NCBI GenBank assembly: GCA_002633005.1 | Contig: NMRA01000128.1 | Span: 857,482 to 901,821, forward strand | Source: Phoronis australis | Lineage: Eukaryota; Phoronida; Phoronidae | Direction of reading: 5' to 3' | Length of the DNA: 44,340 nucleotides | Shown here: positions 13,601-25,600 of the stretch, in pieces | Numbering within the stretch: position 1 is the first letter of the stretch | Layout: every line of letters begins with the position of its first letter | Translations under genes and position numbers: made by a program | The notes under the pieces: generated by a model | What the model saw: only the letters and a program-made list of their open reading frames with translations | What the model was told of the DNA's origin: nothing | Databases searched by the model: none

Positions 13601-16600
13601 CCTCTATCAACCAAACCACTCTAAGGATGATTGTGAAAATTGGCATGTATGTTCTTGTTGTGAAGAGGATGGTTGACGATGATTTTCCAATGACTTTGAC
13701 TTCTGTGGCACCTGCAGATGTTTCAAGGGAAGGCCAAGTGTTTCAAGAGTCGACTTCAGACCTTAGTGACCTAGACTAGCAAAATGAGTGTCATTAAATT
13801 GATTGAGACTGTAATGGTGCATTATGGGAGTAAATTCACTATTTCTGTTTCATAATCTACAACATTTCACTTCAAACATCTCATTAGTGTTTGCATGAGG
13901 GGACGCTTTAAGAAAAGTCTGAAATATTATTTAGTATCTTTCCTTTATTATAGACTGGAAGAATGAGTTGGTTATTATTACACACAAAAGGTTGATGTAC
14001 TATGGTAATATAAAGCACAAAGAAATTGTACAGGTAATGGGTGTCACTTGGCTTTGTTAAAGTTAATGTGTTTATGTTGAATGACTTTTGAAATGGGGAA
14101 CTAAACTGGTATGTTTTGTCATATCATCATTTGTGGATGTTAAGTGTCGTCCTATTTCACTGTCTCCAGCTTGTCATTCAAGATGGCAAGTTTTTCTTGG
14201 TGAAACATTGATACTGGTTAATTCCATGATGATTCAAATATTACGACTTCTTACGGTATATTCTAAAAATAATCTGACAAAATGACCTCTAATTCCCTGT
14301 CATGGGAGGTGTGTATAAGTGTAATTCCCTGTCATGAGAGTTGTGTATAAGACATAGTGTAACTCATCATCTGAGTATACCTAGAATTACAAGCATTACT
14401 CGTCATGGCAGGGAAACAGTGTTGTGTCGGTTCACATTTGGCATGTGCTGTACAGTAGCTGGTACAAAATACTGGTCATTAGTTAAACAATCTTTCTACA
14501 AGCTCGTCACTCCAATGGGGTTTCAAGAAGCTGCAAGCCAGCTTAGAAGTCTTGATGACTATGCACAAATATTATGAATCATTGTACATGCTGATCGCGC
14601 AACATTTGTGTCAAGTAAATCCTGGATTTACAATGCTACAATAATGATACACTAAGTTGACTACACTGTGTAAATGTGCTGTTACCACTAAGTTGTTTGT
14701 TTTCAGATACTCAGTGGTGAATCATCTCAAGTAATCCTCAGTGATGTCGTCTTATATTTCGACATGATGGGTGAACTTCATCTAGTCAAGATCAATGGTA
14801 GTAACATTGTAAGCAAGTCATGGTTCCCATTACATCAAGAGGTTGCCAACTCACTTGGAAAGGATGTAGTCTGTCCAGTTAGTATGACTCTGCTAGCTTC
14901 ATCTCAAACAGTGTTCAATTTACTAGATAATTGTGTCTAATCAGCTGACCATCATATTGTTTTTGGTGTGAACGTTGCCTCTGGCTATTTTTTGTTCAAT
15001 CCTCAATAAGAGCAAATTGTCACTTCTAACCTCCTGTACATGCCAAAAATAATGGGATAAAATTCTGTTTCCATATCATGATGAGTAATGTCCATTTTTG
15101 CCAGCTAAGTCTGATAGTGAGTTCCCGCTTACAATCTGCAAACATGACGGGTAATGACCTGCCATGACTGGTAATGACTTGTCATGACTAATTACGACCA
15201 GCCATGACTGGTAATGACTGGCTATGACTGGTAATGACAGGCCATTCCAGCTGCTCTGAATGTGAAATCCTCTTGCAATCAGTTGTCGTGATGGACAATT
15301 TGTTATGGTGTGTACTTCAGGTAAGGAGCATTTTGGGACCATTTAGTTTTAATATGGCTGAAACTGATGCGGGGGGTGCTTTTTTCTTGAAGTGGTGAGG
15401 CGCAGGTTTTGAAATAAGACAGGCCACAGATCAGAACCAGTTATGCTTTTTTGACCTAATTAATTTGCTTTTAATTGATAATTTTGTCATTGTGCACGTA
15501 ATATGCTGTTAGTTTCGCTCTGTGACTGCAGCTTATTCGTTGTATCCCCGTACACTCTTGCATCAATGGAATGTTTTATTTTTCAGTATATAGATTTCCA
15601 ACACAACTTGTATTATAAGAACTACTACGTGGATATGGGTGAGCAAGTAGATGTATGGGCAATGTTGGCCTACCCTCCTAGTTATCCTAATGAGTTGGAG
15701 GTAAATTGCTATTGATGTGCGTGTATACAGTCTGGCTATGTTGAACTATCCTTACAATTATGTATGGGCAATGTTGGCCTACCCTCCTAGTTATCCTGAG
15801 TTGAAGGTAAATTACTATTGATGTGCGTGTATACAGTCTGGCTATGTTGAACTATGCTTGCAATTATTCCTCCAATTTAGTAACCTCACTTCCATGCTTT
15901 GAGACTGAGATGCATCCAGGGATTTTTCAGAGAAGGGGTCCTCATTAGAATCTGCTACTACAAATTCCATCTCGTTAGCACGAATTTTTAAGCAACAGAA
16001 ATGCATTTCCAGGTTTTTCATATTCCTTTGCACTTCACGCTTACAAGTTTTATTTTTTGGAAATTATCCACAGTCAATGTTTTGATGATCTTTAGAACAA
16101 GTATTAAATTACTGCTTGCGTTGCCGTTTTTTTCCACACAAAGTGTATATGCGCCTGTACACTACACATACGTTAATTAAGAAAGAAGCGTTTACATTTT
16201 GTTTATATTTTGTGCTGATATGTAGGTGAATCATTGCCAGGTGTCAGTCATACTTGGTAACCATGACCTATCTCAGTCATACTTGGTAACCATGACCTAT
16301 CTCAGTCATACTTGGTAACCATGACCTAGCTTTTGAAGTCGCATCAAACAAAGTCAAGTGTAGAATATATTGTATTCACAGCCTATGTTTTGTTTTTTAC
16401 TTGCGTTGCATGTTTGTCCACACACAACACCAGTTGTAAGTGGTAAGAATGGTTAATTTGTTTATTGAATGAATGTACTCGCAGATCACAAACAAAAAAT
16501 TGTAAAAATCATGTGTGTGCATACGTGCGTGCGCTTCGTGTGTTAAGACATTTCTTTCCTTGTGTATTTTCAGGTGGTGTCGGCATTCAAAGATACTAGC

Positions 16601-19600
16601 ATTATGTTCTATTTCATCACAAATATTGACGAGAGTTGGAATGAAAGCAGACAGCATGTCAGCGATCTCTATCTGTTCAGTGATTCAAAAAATGAGGTCT
16701 GTGACTCTCAAGTGATTGACTTAGTATTGAATCAACAGTCGAGTTTGTTAGTCTTATTCGTATATTGGGGGGCAGTTGAAGCCAGGTTTGTTCATACTCT
16801 AGGCAAGCAGCTGAGTTTCTCATCAGTTCTGCCTGATATCATTACTTTCTCATTGGGACTGCTTGGTTATGATGAGGAAGTTCTGCTTATGAATGACGGT
16901 AGACACACATGGTTGATGCACTCTTAGTATGAGTTAATGCTTGGGATTTTGGTTGCAATTGTCCATTTAACCTTTGGGTTGCAGTTTTAGATCAATATTT
17001 TTTCAGCAAATTTTCAAATAATTTACTGTGCTGCAAACATTGTGAAGTTGATGTTATGTTTTTTATTGTTGTTTTGGTTTGTCCTGTCCATATTTTTAGG
17101 GGCTTCAGTGCACTGTACCTTGTTCTGTTGATGCTTGACGTCCATGGGTTGTGTTTTTTTTTTGCATTTTTTTCATTCTGTTCTTTGTTTCTTGTTTCTA
17201 GACATTTAGGTTTGGATTATTCCAAGACTTTTCTCATGCACAAGATTACGAACAAGAAAAGTAAGTACTCAGTTAACTGACTGTAGATGTAGAGGTAAAG
17301 TTGCATTCTGTCACAATTTGGCTGTCAGTGTTGAATTCTTTACTGAACTGCTTTGACGTTCTAAAACATTACCGCGGTCATCTGTTTTTGCGTTGTTGCC
17401 AACTGAGCTAGCAACTCAAGTCACAGGCAATGCGTGCATACACCGTTTTTCAAATCTGTAATTTTAAGGTTGGTCAACCCCAATAAACTGACGCGTTTTC
17501 TTGAATGGCTGATAGTTTCTATATTCTTGTTGGCAGGTGAAATATAACCCTATCCAGTAAAGGAATCAGGCTGATCTTGTGAGAGTAAAAGGCTTCATTT
17601 AATTCATGTTTTTCAGCCAACTAATTAGGGCAAAATGCAGTTAGTAATTAGCTTTTTTGTGACTGAAGTCATGTGATCAGGGCCCTATTTCATGAAATGT
17701 GTCTGAAGGCTTACGTCAAGAATTTAGTCTCAGGTTACCAGTTCAATATTACTAAATAGTTATACAAGGTATTTGTTTGCACATCATAGTTATATGTTTT
17801 ATTACCAACTGGGCAATTTGACACAAATTAATATGTGGAGTTTAAGACCACTCGTCAACAAACAAGTTAAACTTGCTCATCATTGTGTACCTGTACAGTT
17901 GAGTGATCTATAATTATGTCAGTGTTGTAGTCTTACATTCTTATCCGCACTTTGGTTTTTGTAATATTTCACCTTAACATGTGTTGTAATCTGAGAGTTA
18001 GGCAAACGTGATTTTTAATTAAGACTTATGAGGAGTTACAAGAGGAGAGCGTCACCTGATAAAATAGTTAAAAACAATGTTGTATGGGACTTGGTCACAA
18101 CCGAAAGAAAAAACAGCCGGAAAATGTGCCCAGACTTGTGAAGTCAAACATATTTTTACGGAACTATTCACAATGGTGGATACTGTGCCAATATGAATGT
18201 CAGAATAAATTTTAAAAAACGAATGTGTCATGGGATGTAAAAGATCTCTATTGTTTGTTATTACAGGACTCGCCATTCTGGTACAATGCGTATTGAGATT
18301 CATCCTAGCTACACCAATCTGGCATGTCCAGCTGCATCTGTGGTAAGTGACTGGCCACATCGGTACATAATATGATTAGTAGGTGGAGTGTAGCAGATTA
18401 CTGTATCTCATGGTATCTCTAAATCACTGTGAGTGACCTTGAGGGAACTGCATATTTGAGACTAGGAGTCTGGCTTCTTCAGTCTTATTTTCTTAGATAG
18501 TGGTGTCAATCCAAGATAAGTTTTTCAAAATGAGATTACTTTTATGTGACACTGCATGTAGACGGTATACCTCAAGACAGCTTAAAGGAGATAGCAATCA
18601 AAGTCAGTGCTACTTAACTAGAAAGACAAATCCATGGACGTGCTTCAAAGACATTTTCACTGTTTTTTCCTGTTATGTGTGGGTGTATGTGTGTGGGTGT
18701 GTGCACTTCCGTTGAGCAAGAACGACTGACTCACTGTTGAACAAAGTCTGAGTCAACCATTGTGTTTGCTCAGTAGAAGTGCAACAAGATGCATGTCTTT
18801 CTAGACCATTTATGACAGTTATTTGATTTCAATTATCTATTGTTGCCAAGCACCAGGAGAACTGTAATTAATGCTGAAAATGCCTCTCCGAGATAATCAG
18901 GGGTTTGTATTTTAGCGCAGTTAACATAAAGAATTTTTTTAGTGCAGAAATATTTTCGTTCCCCTTTAAAGCTACCTTTCTTCAATTGGACAACTTACTG
19001 CAACTGTAAAGTCAGGGCTTGACACTAAAAGTCGGCTGACGAACCGACAATGGGTAACTTTTGGCACCGGGCAAGTGAAAATTCAAACCTACTTGCCCGA
19101 CATGAACACTGTTACAAGGCACATTGAAACAAAAGAGGATTCGCAACGATTCCTTCAGGGCAAATAATTGTTTCATCCAGGCAAAGGAAATTTTAGGTTC
19201 ACTTTCCCAGAAGTAACCTCTAAGGAAGAAACCAGTTGAGACCAATTTTGTAAGTGTAATTGGTCTAAATGAAAGATTGTTTTTCACGTTTAATGCAATT
19301 TGAAAGTGATATCAAGCTGTGATGACTTTGCTGTTTCAGTTCTCCTCTATCAGTATTGGCTGTCCACCGAACAGATATCTGTCTGTGCGCAAGTAAGTCA
19401 TCCTAGCTCAATGAACTCTCTGTAGTCAGCGCACTCTTTGGGAGTTGGGATCTTGAAACTTCTTTACTTTTGTATAGGCTGACTTACAAAATATAGAACA
19501 AATAGTTTTTAAACTTTGTAATTGTCATCATTGTAGCATTCCTCTTGGGAGAACAAGTAACAGTGACAGGTTGTACGAAATAGTCACAAGATACTCAATT

Positions 19601-22600
19601 ATGTTCCCTAAATTTTCAGCTTGTTTATGGACTTAATACAAACACTGACTGTCCTTTCTTCATTGCTACTTCAAGTTTTAACTTTCATACATACTTGTTT
19701 GTTTTTTTTTCACATTTGTCCTTGCATCTTTGAAGTTCCTTGATGGATTTTTATAAAATTTAGCAAATTGTTTTCTATTAGGTTGAAGACAAGACCTTCA
19801 CATTTTCGTACTGGTTCGATGTATTCTGTGCCATCTCCTTCATGATATTTTTATCATAACTCCTTACTGTATAATCCAAAGTGGTCATTTTAAAGATCAT
19901 TTTCATCAAAATAAGCTGCCACTGTCAACAAATTATTGCCTTTAAACTGTACTTTTGTACTTAACAGGAAACCAAGTGATGTTAACTGTGAACCTTTCTA
20001 TAACTACACAATACCTGCGTAAGTAGTTTTGTATGCGAGTTCATATTGCTGTAATTTTTGTCTATCTTGTCCAGCATCCGTGAAATTTTGCAGATATGTT
20101 CATATTATGCATGGGACGACATTCACATTTGACTACTACTGTGCCCTCTAGTTGCAATTTTAATGTGTTTAAGTTTGTCTCTGTGCCTACCAAGTTTTAG
20201 GGCAGATGTCTATGAAATGTGGCACATGGGTTTTTATGAAGAAGATGACAATGACTTCCCGGTTCGTAGAGATTCGACATATTCTGGCACGCTTCTACCT
20301 ATCGCAAATTTTTTCAGTTTCGAGTCTGCCTTGCTTTCCGCCAAAGTTCTTATAAATTTTGGTGGACTTTAATTTTTGGTCGAGTCCTGTGGTGCTCCCT
20401 GGTGTCATGTACCTTCAGCTTATTGTTGTAAATATGGTGTTCAACACAGTTCCATCTTCGTACTCTGGAGATGGCGTTGTGTGGAACTAAGTGTCGAAAT
20501 GTCAACAACATTGGTTCACAAAGCATCATTGAATGCTCATGTTTCAAATAAATCATTTGGACCAAAACATACTTATCTTGTGACAGTAGAATCTTTCAAG
20601 AATACTGTTTTGGTATCGTTGTTTGATTAATTAGTGAAAATCAATTTATTGTCCCCATGCATAAGAAATTTGCATGCTGCTAGCACCCTCTCGTGTTTTG
20701 CATGGTAGCTTTTAGAACTGTTAGCTGAGAAATGACAAGTTTTGGTTGACTGCTTCCTTTTTCTACTTCAGGGGTTGGTACATGGATGAAAATGACGAAG
20801 TTGGAGATGTAGACAAGGTAATAATTGAAAAATGATATAGATCACTGTACTTTTATAACTGACATTTCATATCAAGTGTTGTTCCGGTTTTTCACCTTTT
20901 GAACAAATTCGTGCTTGATTTCATTTCATTGAAAGTTCTTTCAGATGTTTATTTGGTGCACACTGCAGTATTCTCCCTAAATTACAAATACCCCCTCAGT
21001 ATGGCTGCATAAACTTATCTGCCATTTTCAATATGTTCTTTTTAGAAAGGTTGAACTTAAAAGACTTGCACTCTGACGCCTTTTAATCTTAAATTTCACT
21101 CACTTTTAAGATAAGGCAAATTTGGCTTAAGTCCAGTTCAAGAAAGAGATCTGAAGTTTGTCTTAAGTTTTTGACTTAAGTTTGGTATTAATTTTGACGA
21201 ACATACCGGATGTGGACGTTTCAAAGTTTGGAAGTCGAGATCTTAAATTTAAGTCAAAATTGAACTTAAGTCAGTTTCCTGGAACAGACCCTTGATGTTT
21301 TAGATATTTTAGCTAGGTGTAATCTAAAGACAGTACTGTAAATCAAGTTCATAATTTTTGTAGGAGTAAAATTACAATAGCGTGCACGCATGTACACATG
21401 CACACACACACACATATACGCATGTACACACGCACACAATGACCCAAGGATGCCAAGTATGGTCTTTTGCTTCAAAACACAGCAATCTTTAAACTCTCAA
21501 TTCGGTAACCTGAATTTGCTCATTTTTTTGTTTTTTGAAAATGTCTTTCAAAAGCCTGTTTTGTTCAAAATGAACAAGCCTTTAAAAGTCTTTATGATAC
21601 ACTGCACTACATTTCCTTCTTTCCTTGACACCACAAGGCAATCTTGGAATAACCCGACTGTTTAAGTTTCAGAAACAGCATTCTGGACCATTTGTTGTCA
21701 TAATTCAATTGACCTAACTGAGAATTCCAAGTTGTTGAGTGTTTGTGGCCATCTTTGGTTGGTTTTGAGTCGTTTTAAAATTTTTAATTTTTTTCAACAA
21801 ACATGTTTATGTTCATTCAACAAAATGAACTTTGGCAAAAATAGGCTTTTCTAGTGATACTGATTACACCTTTCCACCATTATTTTTAGAGAATGCAAGG
21901 ACACATGGCTTTAGGGATTTCTGTGTACCTGCATCAAAGTGCGTTGATTTGTTCCAATATATCACCTTTGCATTCTAACCCTCTTATTCACCAAACTCAG
22001 CTCCAGCAAGTTAATAAATCAAGTCTTTGCAGGTTTTCCCGTATCCGTTTGAACTCCTGGGGTGTCCCATTGTCATCCAGTCTACAGACTTATTCTTGCC
22101 CAAGCTGGATCTGTAAGTAATAACACAGGAATAACATGCGAACTTTAAGTAATAGCACAGGAATAACATGCGAACTGTAAGTAATAACACAGGAATAACA
22201 TGCGAACTGTAAGTAATAACACAGGAATAACTTGCGAACTGTAAGTAATAACACAGGAATAACAAGCGAACTGTAAGTAATAACCCAGGAATAACATGCG
22301 AACTGTTAGTAATAACACAGGAATAATATGCGAACTGTAAGTAATAACTCAGGAATAACATGTGAACTGTTAGTAATAACACAGGAATAACATGCGAACT
22401 GTAAGTAATAGCACAGGAATAACATGCGAACTGTAAGCAGGTATAACACGCCTTACGTTACATTTAGATGTCTTCATGAATGGTATGAAGCACTTCCTAA
22501 TATTTGAAAATTTAAATTTCAGGACAAAACATGTTCATTGCATAAAAGCTCCTTCTTGTTGCAACCTTCTAATTAAGATTTCACTGTTCAATTGTAAATA

Positions 22601-25600
22601 ATCTAAAATTATAAAAATGCACTTTTGAGCATAATTTATACCATATAGCACCGCCTTTAGGCCCATGGGCCTATTTCCGAATTAATGTCTTTTTTTCGCC
22701 GCCTTTTTTACGGAAGTGGTTTGCATATTGGCGCATGCGCCCGAGTTTTGCATATAAGCCCATGTAATGTCCTCCGCAGAAGCCCATACATTTATTTGCA
22801 TACAGATGCACATGTTTTTTTAGGAAATTGACATGCTTTTCAGGAATAACATTTTTTTGAAAATACAACTTATGTTTGTAACAAATAGGTTATTATGTCA
22901 TGTGTACCTTAAAACACACCCTAGAATTGTTTACATTTCTGAATTTTTTCATGACTGCAACGAATTGGTATCTAACGGGCAAAACCAGCGTTGTCCTATA
23001 TCCGAAATATTGCCTTTTTTGCAGCCTTTGTTTTACCCAAGTGATTCGTGTACAGGCACATGCGCCTAATTTTCACATATAAGCGCACTTCTGTATAGAC
23101 GCCCGTGGGCTTAATGGCACAGCAATAGGGTAGATGTGCCACTTTCACAGATAGGGCATCATGCACCTGATGTCGTGCGACTTAAAACATATGTTTGGTT
23201 TTTCTAGCTCAAGCTTTCAAAAAGAATCTCCAGAACGCTATCTTGACTTTATAAATAATGTGCCCCATGAGTTGTCTGTAATATATTTNAATAACTCAGG
23301 AATAACATGTGAACTGTAAGTAATAACACAGGAATAACATGCGAACTGTTAGTAATAACACAGAAATAACATGCGAACTGTAAGTAATAACTCAGGAATA
23401 ACATGTGAACTGTAAGTAATAACACAGGAATAACATGTGAACTGTAAGTAGGTATAACACGCTTTACGTTACATTTAGATGTCTTCATGAATGGTATGAA
23501 GCACTTCCTAATATTTGAAAATTTAAATTTCAGGACAAAACATTATGTTCATTGTCTATAAAAGCTCCTTCTTGTTACAACCTTAAATTAAGATTTCACT
23601 GTTCAATTGTAAACAACCTAAAATTATAAAAATGCACTTTTGAGCATAATTTATACCATATAGCATCGCCTTTAGACTCATGGGTCTATTTCCGAATTAA
23701 TGTCTTTATTCGCCGCCGTTTTATGCGCCCACATATTTATATGTGGACGCATTATGCCGTCATCTCTGTCCGTCCGTCCGGGCGGCGTCCGTCCGGATTA
23801 GTAATAACACAGGAATAATATGCGAACTGTAAGTAATAACTCAGGAATAACATGTGAACTGTTAGTAATAACACAGGAATAACATGCGAACTGTAAGTAA
23901 TAGCACAGGAATAACATGCGAACTGTAAGCAGGTATAACACGCCTTACGTTACATTTAGATGTCTTCATGAATGGTATGAAGCACTTCCTAATATTTGAA
24001 AATTTAAATTTCAGGACAAAACATGTTCATTGCATAAAAGCTCCTTCTTGTTGCAACCTTCTAATTAAGATTTCACTGTTCAATTGTAAATAATCTAAAA
24101 TTATAAAAATGCACTTTTGAGCATAATTTATACCATATAGCACCGCCTTTAGGCCCATGGGCCTATTTCCGAATTAATGTCTTTTTTTCGCCGCCTTTTT
24201 TACGGAAGTGGTTTGCATATTGGCGCATGCGCCCGAGTTTTGCATATAAGCCCATGTAATGTCCTCCGCAGAAGCCCATACATTTATTTGCATACAGATG
24301 CACATGTTTTTTTAGGAAATTGACATGCTTTTCAGGAATAACATTTTTTTGAAAATACAACTTATGTTTGTAACAAATAGGTTATTATGTCATGTGTACC
24401 TTAAAACACACCCTAGAATTGTTTACATTTCTGAATTTTTTCATGACTGCAACGAATTGGTATCTAACGGGCAAAACCAGCGTTGTCCTATATCCGAAAT
24501 ATTGCCTTTTTTGCAGCCTTTGTTTTACCCAAGTGATTCGTGTACAGGCACATGCGCCTAATTTTCACATATAAGCGCACTTCTGTATAGACGCCCGTGG
24601 GCTTAATGGCACAGCAATAGGGTAGATGTGCCACTTTCACAGATAGGGCATCATGCACCTGATGTCGTGCGACTTAAAACATATGTTTGGTTTTTCTAGC
24701 TCAAGCTTTCAAAAAGAATCTCCAGAACGCTATCTTGACTTTATAAATAATGTGCCCCATGAGTTGTCTGTAATATATTTAATAAGTCCTTGGTAGTTTG
24801 CGTAACACAGAACTAGAATTGATAGTATGAGATGAATCCTTGGTAGTTTGCATAACACAGAACTAGAATTGATAGTATGAGATAAGACCAATTTAGAGCG
24901 ACGAATTGTTCAATTTAACTTGGTTTTGACAAAACTTGGATGTGAAACTCAGGTTTGATTGACAGCAATCCCACTATTTGTTTCCGGTCAGGATTGACAC
25001 GTTGACCCCTACACGACAGGTGATGGAGAACTTTGTAGTATGGGAGGAACACAAACGAACAGGTTGGGAGTACACGGCCACCATGAAGGATGTAAGACTT
25101 ACCAGTAGTTGTATTATGCTGCTAAAATACTGTGTTAACTTATCTAAATGTATCTCATGTTATTTCTCTTTGCCTAAGTCACTGTACCATTAAACATAAG
25201 TCAACTGTATATTATAGTAGCAGTCCATAATTCTTAGTTTACTGTGTGTAATAATGTGTTGTATGAACATGTTATTGGTATGGGTTTTGGAATTTTGTGG
25301 TCTTTTGATTTCTGGTTGTTAATGACTGGCTCAAAGGTTTTGTCTTATGGCTCTTGTTCCTGTGTCTAGGCTGGCTGTCAATGTGAGGCCCAGTCAAGGG
25401 AGAAAATGAGGCAGTCCTCAGGGGAAACTGACCAATACAGGGTCCTCGGTCCACATGTAAGCCACCTTTGTGCCTCAGTTACAACAAGTTCTCCTATTGT
25501 ATATTTTATTCATTTATTATTATAATGTTTACAATGAGGGTAGCCCCATCAGTTCACACTACTTTCCATGGGTGCTCTATGCATCTACTATTTAGATCCG

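Larger units (their letters stand above)
12694..14350 (+). repeat. Large duplicated segment, copy 2 (exons 6-7)
   Basis: Homologous to 9948 onward with low divergence. Contains exon copies 13094-13192 and 13954-14033, the 430-family repeat at about 13215-13790, and two units of the 32-bp minisatellite at its end. Confidence 0.9.

Noticed and set aside
16697-16927. Continuation of the exon 10 frame for 76 residues
   Set aside because: Using it would break phase with the exon at 17202 and end in a stop. The GTCTGT donor at 16697 fits both neighbours.
22011-22382. Minus-strand 123-residue frame with repeated 'LLLTVHMLFLSYYLQFA'-like peptide
   Set aside because: It is the reverse complement of the donor-bearing 32-bp minisatellite plus exon 16, with no independent coding evidence.
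22111-22440. CRISPR-like direct repeats
   Set aside because: The 32-bp units are contiguous with no unique spacers, and the genome is eukaryotic.
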